Source: Microbacterium sp. CFH 31415
Lineage (GTDB): Bacteria > Actinomycetota > Actinomycetes > Actinomycetales > Microbacteriaceae
Length of the DNA: 64,000 nt
Direction of reading: 5' to 3'
Assembly (NCBI RefSeq): GCF_022538185.1
Contig: NZ_JAKYXC010000003.1
Location: forward strand, 124,001 to 188,000
Shown here: one piece after another, positions 1-7,651 of the stretch
Position numbering within the stretch: position 1 is the stretch's first letter
How the letters are laid out: each line of letters starts with the position of its first letter
Made by a program: the position numbers and the translations under genes
The notes under the pieces: model-generated
What the model saw: the letters and a program-made list of their open reading frames with translations, nothing else
Told to the model about the DNA's origin: nothing
Databases searched by the model: none

Positions 1-1
1 C

Positions 2-436
2 ATGGACACAGCCCCCACCGGTCACACGCTGCTGCTGCTGGATGCCGCCGGCTCCTACCACCGTGAGATCGCACGACAGATGGGCGCCGCGAACCTGGCG
101 TACTCCACGCCGTTGATGCGTCTGCAAGATCCCGCTCAGACGAAGGTCATTCTGGTCACCCTCGCTGAGACGACCCCGGTCCTCGAGTCGGCGAGTCTGC
201 AAGACGACCTGCAGAGAGCCGGCATCCACCCCTGGGCGTGGGTGGTGAACAACTCGATCGCCGCCGCCCAGCCGGAATCGGCGTTTCTGCGCGTGCGCGC
301 GCGCAACGAGGTGGCACAGATTGCCCGCGTTCGGGAGCTGGCGGACCGCGTGGCTATCGTCCCGCTGCTGGCGGAGGAGCCGATCGGAGTAGCCCGACTT
401 TCTGCATTGACTGGTGGCATCGCCCAGTTCACGTGA
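2..436 (+). CDS. arsA: ArsA/GET3-type ATPase, C-terminal part (5' end outside window)
   Basis: This is the C-terminal 144 residues of an ArsA-family anion-pump ATPase, which energises the ArsB arsenite efflux permease at the inner face of the membrane. The visible sequence opens with the family switch motif DTAPTGHTLLLLD, which lies well inside the full protein, so the true start is upstream of the window. The motif is followed by the usual C-terminal Rossmann segment (VILVTLAET, WVVNNS) and ends at a TGA. The second half matches the A2-like half of ArsA. The rest of the arsenic operon would lie to the left. I am confident of the family; arsenic specificity is inferred from similarity to ArsA rather than GET3. 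Confidence 0.85.
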   Translation: MDTAPTGHTLLLLDAAGSYHREIARQMGAANLAYSTPLMRLQDPAQTKVILVTLAETTPVLESASLQDDLQRAGIHPWAWVVNNSIAAAQPESAFLRVRARNEVAQIARVRELADRVAIVPLLAEEPIGVARLSALTGGIAQFT

Positions 437-516
437 GTCCTGACGCCGAATCAGCAGCACAGACGGCCGCCAGCACGGGCTGAGCGAGCGATCCCTTGAA
501 CACATCGGGATCGGGG

Positions 517-604
517 TGGCGGAGGATAGGGGATTCGAACCCCTGAGAGCTTTCACTCAACACGCTTTCCAAGCGTGCGCCATAGGCCACTAGGCGAATC
601 CTCC
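517..604 (-). tRNA. tRNA-Ser(GGA)
   Basis: On the reverse strand this folds as a class II tRNA. The acceptor GGAGGAT pairs with ATCCTCC. The anticodon stem CACGC/GCGTG encloses loop TTGGAAA, giving anticodon GGA (reads UCC/UCU). There is a long variable arm and a GGTTCGAATCC T-arm. The discriminator G and a genome-encoded CCA end at 517. It lies 26 bases downstream of the stop of the transglutaminase gene, on the same strand. Confidence 0.95.
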
Positions 605-630
605 ACGGCCCCGGAGGGCCACAGGCCATC

Positions 631-2901
631 CTACCTGGTCGCGGGAGCGCCTCCTGCGTACACGCTCCCGGGCCGCACGATGAGCGATCGCGGGGCGATG
701 ACGGCAAGGATGCGGCGCGCCGGAGGGGCCGCCGCCAGCAGCTGCGCGCGCACGGCGGTCGCAGCATCCATCGCCGCATCTCCCATCCAGTAGTCCCGCC
801 CACCGGCGGGCGCATACGAGGCCCGCTCGATCGCGACCACCAGCGTGTACATCTCGTCGGCGGAGGCGCCGTGCTGGTCGATGAGCCGCTGCGCGAACGC
901 GCGCGGGGTCTCGCTCGCCGGCACGGTGATGCCGGCGTCGATCGCGGCATCCTGCACGATCATCCACGCCGCTGCGGCGTCGCCGCCCCGCGCCGCGAGC
1001 GTGAGCTGCCGGCGCCGCAGCTCGCGTGCCAGGAACGGCAGGGAGAGGACGAACAGGATCAGCAGAACGACGCCGAGCATCGGCAGCGGGTTCGCGGTGC
1101 CGAGCGGGGTGCCGGGCAGGGCGTCGTCGCGCGGGTCGAGCGGGCCGTTGGGTCCCTGCTCGGAGCTGGGCGTGGGTGAGGGCGTCGCGCCGGGGGTGGG
1201 GGAGTTCGGATCGTCGGTCTCGCCCGGCAGCGACGCGGCGGGGGAGAAGGATGTCGGCACGCCGAGCCCTGCGGTCGGCTCGAACGGGATCCACCCGGCG
1301 TTGTCGAAGTATACCTCCGGCCACGCGTGCAGCAGCGAGCTCGAGACCGAGTAGACGACCTGGTCGCCGACGGAATCCGTGGTCGCGACGCCGGGCAGGT
1401 ACCCGATCACGATGCGCGTCGGCATGTGGAGGGTGCGGGCCATGAGTGCGAACGCCGACGCGAAGTGGATGCAGTAGCCCTGTCGCCGCTCGAGGAACTC
1501 GGCGACCGCTTCGGCGCCGCTGCCGTCGAAGCCCTCTTCGACCGGGGCTTCGAGCGAGTAGCGGAACTCGCCGCCGCGGAACCAGCGCTGCATCGCGATG
1601 AGGCGGTCGTAGTCGTTCGTGGCGCCCGCGGTCACCTCAGCGGCCAGCTCCGTGACGATCGCGGGTGTCTCGGGCGGGACCTGGGTGGTTTCGTCGCGAA
1701 GCTCGGGTCCGCCCGCGTTGTACGACCGGATCTGCTCGAGCGTCGGACGCGCCTGGTTCGAGACGACCGTGTACGCCTGGCCCTGCGTCGTGCCCGACTG
1801 CGAGATGACGGTGCGGTTGTAGGGAACGGCCGCCCAGCGTCCGTCGAGGCCGGTGACGTCGACCGCCGGGTACGGGACAGGCAGCCACACCGAGGCGAGG
1901 CTCATCACCTCGACGTCGGTCGTGTACTCCGCCAGCCGCACGTCTTCGGCGACGCTCACCGAGCCCAGGCCGAACTCGCTGTCGAGTGGCACGGTGCGCA
2001 CCCGGTCCGGCTCCCACACGCCGCCCTCGAACCGCGACAGCGTCGTCGCCCGAAGATACGGCGGCGACGGGGCGTTCGAGCGCACCCGCAGCACCTCGAT
2101 CTGCTCCGGCCGGCGGAGGTCGTCACCGAGCTGCAGCGTCGCGTCGATCCCGGGGCCCCCGCCGAGGCCGGTCCCGGCGCGCATAAGGGGCTGGGGCAGG
2201 AGCGGCGTCGCGACGAGGGTGACCACAACCGCGATCGCACCGATCCCGAGCGCTGTCGCGGGCACGCCGGCGGTGCGTTCGGCGTCGCGTTCGAGCGGGC
2301 GCTCGCGCGATCGGGTCTCGGCCCGGATGAGGAAGAGGATCGCGACGGCCAGGAACACGAAGGCGACCACATCGACTTCGCGCGGCACCGCGATCGCCGG
2401 GATGAGCGATACCGCGACGATCCCGATCGACGCCAGCAGCGGCATCCGCGCGGTGAGCACGACGTGATCGACGATGATCGTGAGCAGTCCCATCGAGCCG
2501 ACGATGAGGAACGCGAGCGGGACGGTGCCTTCGAGCGGCGCGGCGCCGAGGATGATCTCGTCCATCGCGTCGTCGAACAGGGGCGGCACCGCGCGGATCG
2601 TCTCGGGGGTCGGGATGACCCACAGCAGGGCTGTGTCGCGAAGGAAGACCGCGGTCATCACGGCTACCCAGACGCCCGCCTCGATGAGGCTCACGGCGAC
2701 GGCCGGCAGGCGGAGACGCCGCGCGCCGTAGCCGGCGGCGAGCACGAGGGTCGCGATGGCGACCGAGCCGAGCAGCCAGCCGCCCGGCTTGACGACGCCG
2801 ATGACCGGCATGAGCGCGGCCAGCAGCGCCACCAGCAGAGAGAGGGTGAGCAGCCACTCGCCGCCGCGCCGCGTGCGCGGGGAGTCGTCAGAGGACGGCA
2901 T
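631..2901 (-). CDS. TgpA-like membrane transglutaminase-domain protein
   Basis: A 756-residue membrane protein with a multi-helix N-terminus (about residues 16-245), an extracellular transglutaminase-like core, a Thr/Pro/Ser linker, one more helix (about 605-630) and a cytoplasmic C-terminal domain resembling DUF4129. The catalytic triad is visible: Cys near 477 in QGYCIHFASA, His near 525 in LHAWPEVYF and Asp near 533. It overlaps the DUF58 stop by 14 bases, with GAGGAG just before its ATG, so it is translationally coupled. MoxR, DUF58 and transglutaminase genes form a widespread cluster; the substrate is unknown. Confidence 0.88.
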   Translation of the reverse strand: MPSSDDSPRTRRGGEWLLTLSLLVALLAALMPVIGVVKPGGWLLGSVAIATLVLAAGYGARRLRLPAVAVSLIEAGVWVAVMTAVFLRDTALLWVIPTPETIRAVPPLFDDAMDEIILGAAPLEGTVPLAFLIVGSMGLLTIIVDHVVLTARMPLLASIGIVAVSLIPAIAVPREVDVVAFVFLAVAILFLIRAETRSRERPLERDAERTAGVPATALGIGAIAVVVTLVATPLLPQPLMRAGTGLGGGPGIDATLQLGDDLRRPEQIEVLRVRSNAPSPPYLRATTLSRFEGGVWEPDRVRTVPLDSEFGLGSVSVAEDVRLAEYTTDVEVMSLASVWLPVPYPAVDVTGLDGRWAAVPYNRTVISQSGTTQGQAYTVVSNQARPTLEQIRSYNAGGPELRDETTQVPPETPAIVTELAAEVTAGATNDYDRLIAMQRWFRGGEFRYSLEAPVEEGFDGSGAEAVAEFLERRQGYCIHFASAFALMARTLHMPTRIVIGYLPGVATTDSVGDQVVYSVSSSLLHAWPEVYFDNAGWIPFEPTAGLGVPTSFSPAASLPGETDDPNSPTPGATPSPTPSSEQGPNGPLDPRDDALPGTPLGTANPLPMLGVVLLILFVLSLPFLARELRRRQLTLAARGGDAAAAWMIVQDAAIDAGITVPASETPRAFAQRLIDQHGASADEMYTLVVAIERASYAPAGGRDYWMGDAAMDAATAVRAQLLAAAPPARRILAVIAPRSLIVRPGSVYAGGAPATR

Positions 2902-4135
2902 GGCTCACTCCTCGGCCGACCGCATTGCCCCACGCCGCCGCGAGATCGCCGTCCGGGTCGATCGCCGCGACCCTCCAGCCGTGGTCGGCCGCTCGGTCGA
3001 GCGCGTCGCCGAGCGGTCCGACCGCGAGCACCATCGGCAGCGTGCTGTGGTGCGCGACCGGTGCGATCGCGTCTGCGTCGGACGGATCGAACCGCCCCAC
3101 GATGAGGATCACCGGCCCGGTCATGACGCCGGCGAACAGCCGGGTGAGCCGGGCGAGGCTGTCGTCCCGGCGCGCCGTGAGGGTCGCGAAGTGGCTGAGG
3201 AGCGCCTCGACCTCGACCATGTCGCCGCCGTCGATCCGCTCGGCCAGGACGGTGCCGTCGGAGTCGAGCACCTCGACCGCGTAGCCGTCGTGCACCAGGC
3301 GCGCCACCGCTGACACGCACGCCGACACCCCCATCTCGAACCCCGGGTCCGTGCCAGGTGCCTGCATCGCCTCGGCCGCCCAGCGCAGCACGCCCCGGTC
3401 GAGGACGACGCTCGCCTCGGGCGTCGACTCCTGCTCCTCCTGCCTCACCATGAGCTCGTCGCGGTGGGCCGTCGCGCGCCAGTGGATGCGGCGCATCGAG
3501 TCACCAGGGATGTACGGCCGGGCGACGAGGTTGTCCGCCCCCTGGCCCAGCTGGTTCGTCGTGGTGTGCAGCGTGCCGCCGGTCTCGCCGGCGAAGTCGG
3601 TCAGTGGCGGCAGGTCGATCAGCGCGGGGGCGACCGTCACCGCCGTGCGCTCGCCGAACAGGGTGCGGCGCCGCGCGAGTCCGAACGGATCGGTCGAGCG
3701 CACCGAGAGCGGTCCGATGGAGTGCACACCGCGCCTCACGCCGGTCACCGTGTAGGAGAGGTCGACCACCCTCTCGCCGCCGCGCAGCCCCGATCCGAGC
3801 GCGGGAAACACGCCCTCCGAACGGCCACGGAGTCCCTTCGGGAGCGCGTCGTGCCACGTGCCGGGCGGGGTGGGAACCGCAGTGCGCACGCCCACGCGCA
3901 CGGCGACGGTCGACGTGCGGCCGACGGTCACGACGTCGGGCGTGAACGACCGCGTCACGACATCGGTGCGCCGGGTGAGATAGAGCGACGCGATGCTCGC
4001 GCCGGCCACCGCCAGCAGCAGGATGCCGAAGTACATGAGCTCTGTGATGCCGAACTCGTTCGCCATCACGAAGCACGTGATCGCCAGGATGAGCGCTCCG
4101 GTGCCTCGCACCGTCAGCGGCCACAGGCGTCTCAT
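2888..4135 (-). CDS. DUF58 domain-containing membrane protein
   Basis: A 415-residue protein starting at the ATG at 4135, 7 bases after the MoxR stop; the open frame further upstream is inside moxR and was not used. Two N-terminal helices (about 10-53) precede a beta-rich region and the DUF58 signature YIPGDSMRRIHWRATAHRD (about 208-226). DUF58 proteins carry a vWA-like fold and work with MoxR ATPases, probably in assembly or activation of a partner; no enzymatic role is established. It is the middle gene of the three-gene reverse operon. Confidence 0.87.
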   Translation of the reverse strand: MRRLWPLTVRGTGALILAITCFVMANEFGITELMYFGILLLAVAGASIASLYLTRRTDVVTRSFTPDVVTVGRTSTVAVRVGVRTAVPTPPGTWHDALPKGLRGRSEGVFPALGSGLRGGERVVDLSYTVTGVRRGVHSIGPLSVRSTDPFGLARRRTLFGERTAVTVAPALIDLPPLTDFAGETGGTLHTTTNQLGQGADNLVARPYIPGDSMRRIHWRATAHRDELMVRQEEQESTPEASVVLDRGVLRWAAEAMQAPGTDPGFEMGVSACVSAVARLVHDGYAVEVLDSDGTVLAERIDGGDMVEVEALLSHFATLTARRDDSLARLTRLFAGVMTGPVILIVGRFDPSDADAIAPVAHHSTLPMVLAVGPLGDALDRAADHGWRVAAIDPDGDLAAAWGNAVGRGVSHAVL

Positions 4136-4142
4136 CGCGGAC

Positions 4143-5156
4143 TCACTGACGTGGCGCGATGGGGACGCGCACGTTCGAGGCGATGCGCTCCAGAATCGTC
4201 GTGATGGCGTCGGCTGCCCCGCGCGCACGCGCGCCGCCGGCCGAGCGGGTCGGGATGAGACGGTGCGCGAACACCGGCGCGAGCAGGGCCGTGATGTCGT
4301 CGGGGATGACGAACCCGCGTCCGTCGAGCGCCGCCCACACCTTGGCCGCCCGCACGAGCTGCAGGGTCGCCCGGGGGCTCGCGCCGAGCCGCAGGTCGGA
4401 GTGGGTGCGTGTCGCGTGCGCCAGGGCGACCGCGTAATCCTCGATGGAGGGAGCGACATGCACCGCGCGCGCCCACGAGATGAGCTCCGTCACCTGGTCG
4501 GCCGAGACGACCGCCGACAGCTGGTCGAGGGGGTTCAGCGTGTCGCGCTGACGCAGCATGAGCGCCTCGGACCGCTCGTCGGGGTAGCCCATCGAGATGC
4601 GCATCATGAAGCGATCGCGCTGGGCCTCGGGAAGGGCATAGGTGCCTTCCATCTCGAGCGGGTTCTGCGTCGCCACGACGAGGAACGGCTCGGGCACGTA
4701 GTGCGTGTGACCGTCGACGGTCACCTGGCGCTCCTCCATGGCCTCGAGCAGCGCGGACTGGGTCTTGGGGGACGACCGGTTGATCTCGTCGGCGATGACG
4801 ATGTTCGCGAAGATCGCTCCCTGCTTGAACTCGAACTCCCGCTCGACGGGATTGAACACGCTCACGCCGGTCACGTCACCGGGCAGCAGATCGGGAGTGA
4901 ACTGGATGCGGCGCACCGTCGCGTCGACGGAAGCGGCCAGAGCCCGCGCGAGCATGGTCTTGCCGACGCCCGGCACGTCCTCGATGAGGAGGTGCCCCTC
5001 GGCCAAGAGGCACACCAGCGCGCTGCGCACCGCTTCCGGCTTGCCGTCGATCACGCTGCCCACGCCGCCGAGGATCGCGTCCGTCGTGCGGGCGAAGTCC
5101 TCTGCCGTCAGCGCCCCGCGCGCACGCGCCTGCTCCGTCATCGCGGTATCGACCAT
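4143..5156 (-). CDS. MoxR-family AAA+ ATPase
   Basis: A 337-residue AAA+ chaperone-like ATPase. Walker A is DVPGVGKTM (about 60-68) and Walker B is IVIADEINR, followed by the sensor-1 VVATQNP and the usual MoxR C-terminal lid. The chosen ATG at 5156 has AGGAG 7 bases upstream; a second in-frame ATG (MTEQ) lies five codons later. First gene of the MoxR-DUF58-transglutaminase operon. A TAGGAT -10 box lies at 5223-5228. Such ATPases are thought to mature a vWA partner, here most likely the DUF58 product. Confidence 0.93.
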   Translation of the reverse strand: MVDTAMTEQARARGALTAEDFARTTDAILGGVGSVIDGKPEAVRSALVCLLAEGHLLIEDVPGVGKTMLARALAASVDATVRRIQFTPDLLPGDVTGVSVFNPVEREFEFKQGAIFANIVIADEINRSSPKTQSALLEAMEERQVTVDGHTHYVPEPFLVVATQNPLEMEGTYALPEAQRDRFMMRISMGYPDERSEALMLRQRDTLNPLDQLSAVVSADQVTELISWARAVHVAPSIEDYAVALAHATRTHSDLRLGASPRATLQLVRAAKVWAALDGRGFVIPDDITALLAPVFAHRLIPTRSAGGARARGAADAITTILERIASNVRVPIAPRQ

Positions 5157-5222
5157 CGCAGACTCCTGTCGCGCCCTGGAACGAGCGTGTCGGGTGGTGC
5201 GGGCATCCTCGCCCCGCGACCG

Positions 5223-5228
5223 ATCCTA
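5223..5228 (-). promoter_or_regulatory. Probable -10 box of the moxR operon
   Basis: TAGGAT on the reverse strand, about 67 bases before the moxR ATG. This implies a leader of roughly 60 bases with an AGGAG ribosome site. No clear -35 box is seen. Confidence 0.4.
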
Positions 5229-5331
5229 ACCGCGGGGAAATGGGAGCGGTATGGCCGCCGCTGGGAGAACGCTGGGCGCGCGGACCGCTCTCTTGCTGTG
5301 ACGCGGGGCGCCCCGGTGCCATGATGTGGCC

Positions 5332-5793
5332 ATGACCGACCACGACAAGCGCACGCGCGGCGTGCTGATCGCCCTGCTCGGCGGTGTCGCCCTGGTGATC
5401 GTGATCGCGCTGATCGCGGTCTTCACTCGCGGCGGAACCGCGACCCTCGATCCGGAGAGCCCCGAGGGCGTCGTGCAGCAGTACAGCCAGGCGGTGATCG
5501 AGGGCGACACGCGGGCGGCGATCGAGCTGCTCATCCCCGAGATCGCCGAGGACTGCAGCCGCACCGGCGGGGGTGACGGCGATCACCGCGTCACGCTGAC
5601 CGAGACGACGGTGGACGGCGACTCCGCGCGCGTCGAGGTGGTCATCGCGACGGTGTACGGGTCGGGGCCGCTCGGCCCTGACGAGTACGAGACCGACGGC
5701 GTCTTCCAGCTCGAGCAGGTCGGCGGTCAGTGGCTGATCGCGACCTCCCCGTGGGAGCTCACGGTGTGCGACCAGAGCGGAGCCGGCCTGTGA
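5332..5793 (+). CDS. Small membrane-anchored protein, DUF4878/NTF2-like
   Basis: A 153-residue protein with one N-terminal helix (about 9-29) and an extracytoplasmic domain beginning PESPEGVVQQYSQAVIEGD, the typical opening of DUF4878/NTF2-like lipoprotein-type domains. The ATG at 5332 is preferred over a GTG two codons earlier because a CATGAT -10-like box lies 6 bases before it. Its stop overlaps the next gene as GTGA, so the two are translationally coupled. Function unknown. Confidence 0.75.
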   Translation: MTDHDKRTRGVLIALLGGVALVIVIALIAVFTRGGTATLDPESPEGVVQQYSQAVIEGDTRAAIELLIPEIAEDCSRTGGGDGDHRVTLTETTVDGDSARVEVVIATVYGSGPLGPDEYETDGVFQLEQVGGQWLIATSPWELTVCDQSGAGL

Positions 5794-7430
5794 CTGCGCC
5801 GGCCGCATCCGGCGCGCCGGCCGCGCCCGGCCGGGCGCAGGGGGTCGTCCGCCGGGTCATCGTCTTCGTCATCCTGTTCGCGCTCGTCACCGTCGCCGCG
5901 ATCGGGCTGAGCGGCCTGCTCGAGCGCGCGATCGGCGGCACGATCACCCTGGCGGGAGGCACCGCTGCCCTCGCTCAGTCGCTGGCCTTCACCTTCATCG
6001 GCGCCCCGCTCGCCGGCCTGCTGTGGTGGTGGGAACGGCGCCGGCTGCTCGATTCGGATGACCGGGCGTCGCTCGCATGGTCGCTCTACCTCGCGGCGAT
6101 GTCGACCACGGCGCTCGTCACCGCGACGGTCGCTCTCAGCTCCGCCGTCGCGGCGGGCATCGATGGGGTGTGGCGCCCGGGGAGCCTCGCGACCGGCGTG
6201 GTGTGGACGGGCGTGTGGCTCTGGCACCGATCGCTGCGGCGCAGCGCGCGGCTGTCGCCCGCGCGACTGGCCGACCTCAGCGCGATCCTCGGCTGGGTGT
6301 ACGGCGTCGGCGTCTTCGCGACCGGCGCGATCGCGGGGCTGGCCGCCCTCGTCGGGGAGGCTCTCGCCGTCGTGGCGGTGCCGCTGGCGAGTGCGCAGCA
6401 ATGGTGGGTGCCGCTGCTCCAGTCGCTCGTGTGGACCGCGCTCGGCGGGCTGGTGTGGTGGTGGCACTGGCGGCGCGAGGGTGCGCGCACCGCGCCCGGT
6501 GCCTTCGCCGGTGTCGCGCTCGTGATCGTGGTGGGTGCGGCCGCTGCGGTGACGCTCTTCGCGATCGGCACGGTGCTCTTCGTGCTGCTGCGCCTGGCGC
6601 TCGACACCGTGCCGGCCGCCGAGGCGATCGCGCCACTGGACCGCGCGATCGCCGCCGCCCTCGTCGGCGGCATCGTCTGGGTGATCCACGCGCGGGTCGT
6701 CGTCGCCCGCGACGACGCGACGCGACGCGGCGCCCGGCTCGTCGTCTCGGCCGTCGCGCTCATCGGCGCGGCGAGCGGATTCGGGGTCGTGGTCAACGCG
6801 CTTCTGGCTGCGCTGACGCCGACGCTGGCGGGCGACAACGCCCGCACACTGCTGCTCGGCGGTCTCAGCGCGCTCGTGATCGGTCTGCCGGTGTGGTGGC
6901 TCGCCTGGCGGCCCGGGCGGCCAGTGCCGGTCGAAGATGCCGCGTCGACGGCGCGACGGGTGTACCTGGTCGCGGTGTTCGGGGCGAGCGCGATCACCGC
7001 CATCGTGACGTTGCTCATCATCGGCTACCGCATCTTCGAGTTCGTGCTCGACCCGGGCGGCGCCGGGGGGCTCATCGAGCGGATCCGCGGGCCGGTCGGC
7101 CTTCTGGCGGCCACCGCGATCGTGTTCGCGTACCACTTCGCCGTCTGGCGACGCGACCGAGCCCTCGCTCAGGAGGCCGCGCCCGAGCGGCCTCACACGG
7201 TGGGTCGCATCGTGCTCGTCGCAGCCGCCGCCACCGCCGACATCGCTGAGCGGGTCAAGGCCGCGACTGCGGCATCCGTGGTCCTCTGGCAGGCGACCGA
7301 CGGAGCCGGGTCGGTAGACGAAGCCTGGGTTGCGCGCCTCCCGGCCGCACTCGAGGGGGTCTCGGCCCCCCGCGCGCTGGTCATCGCCGAGCCTGACGGG
7401 GGAGTGCGGGTGATCCCGCTCGCCGGGTGA
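5790..7430 (+). CDS. DUF5671 domain multi-pass membrane protein
   Basis: A 546-residue integral membrane protein with about a dozen helices arranged as repeats of a four-helix DUF5671-like unit (first unit about residues 16-135, starting VVRRVIVFVILFALV). The GTG at 5790 overlaps the preceding stop (GTGA); the open frame extends upstream only inside the neighbour. The last ~100 residues are less hydrophobic and may be a cytoplasmic domain. No catalytic motif is visible. Coupling to the DUF4878-like gene suggests a membrane pair of unknown role. Confidence 0.75.
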   Translation: MTAPAASGAPAAPGRAQGVVRRVIVFVILFALVTVAAIGLSGLLERAIGGTITLAGGTAALAQSLAFTFIGAPLAGLLWWWERRRLLDSDDRASLAWSLYLAAMSTTALVTATVALSSAVAAGIDGVWRPGSLATGVVWTGVWLWHRSLRRSARLSPARLADLSAILGWVYGVGVFATGAIAGLAALVGEALAVVAVPLASAQQWWVPLLQSLVWTALGGLVWWWHWRREGARTAPGAFAGVALVIVVGAAAAVTLFAIGTVLFVLLRLALDTVPAAEAIAPLDRAIAAALVGGIVWVIHARVVVARDDATRRGARLVVSAVALIGAASGFGVVVNALLAALTPTLAGDNARTLLLGGLSALVIGLPVWWLAWRPGRPVPVEDAASTARRVYLVAVFGASAITAIVTLLIIGYRIFEFVLDPGGAGGLIERIRGPVGLLAATAIVFAYHFAVWRRDRALAQEAAPERPHTVGRIVLVAAAATADIAERVKAATAASVVLWQATDGAGSVDEAWVARLPAALEGVSAPRALVIAEPDGGVRVIPLAG

Positions 7431-7468
7431 CCGGGTGGTCGAGGTCACGCCCCGCCGCGCGACCGGGT

Positions 7469-7480
7469 TAGACTGGTGTC
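7469..7480 (+). promoter_or_regulatory. SRP RNA promoter -10 box
   Basis: TAGACT (7469-7474) with 6 bases to the predicted first RNA base at 7481. The spacing equals that seen in front of many leaderless genes here, which makes the RNA a useful control for that pattern. Confidence 0.6.
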
Positions 7481-7570
7481 AGCTCTCCGCGAGGCGGCAT
7501 CCAGGCCAACTCCCCCAGGACGGAAACGTAGCAAGGGTAACCAGGCTCTGCCGGGTTCGCGGAGAGTCTT
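7481..7570 (+). ncRNA. ffs: Signal recognition particle RNA, small bacterial type (4.5S-like)
   Basis: A long hairpin: the 5' arm CTCTCCGCGA (from 7483) pairs with CGCGGAGAG (7558-7566). The apical part holds the near-invariant SRP Alu-less core, with CAGGACGGAAACGTAGC containing the GGAA tetraloop, then AAGGGTAACCAGG. Short T-rich stretches (TCTTACTTTT) follow at 7567 and probably end transcription. The RNA partners with Ffh to target membrane proteins. Confidence 0.93.
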
Positions 7571-7639
7571 ACTTTTCCCGCTCTTCCCCGGGGATCCGCG
7601 TGCAGCGGCGCACGCGCCCCGCGTGAGGCCCGTCGCCCA

Positions 7640-7651
7640 TAGGCTGGTCGC
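7640..7651 (+). promoter_or_regulatory. Leaderless promoter of pta
   Basis: TAGGCT at 7640-7645, 6 bases before the GTG start at 7652. No ribosome binding site is present, so the transcript probably starts at the start codon. Confidence 0.55.

Noticed and set aside
1327..3105. Long plus-strand open frame opposite the transglutaminase gene
   Set aside because: It is Arg/His/Asp-rich with no domain and mirrors the codon pattern of the real reverse-strand gene.
5727..7448. Long reverse open frame opposite the DUF5671 gene
   Set aside because: It is highly charged and low in hydrophobics, a typical antisense shadow in GC-rich DNA.
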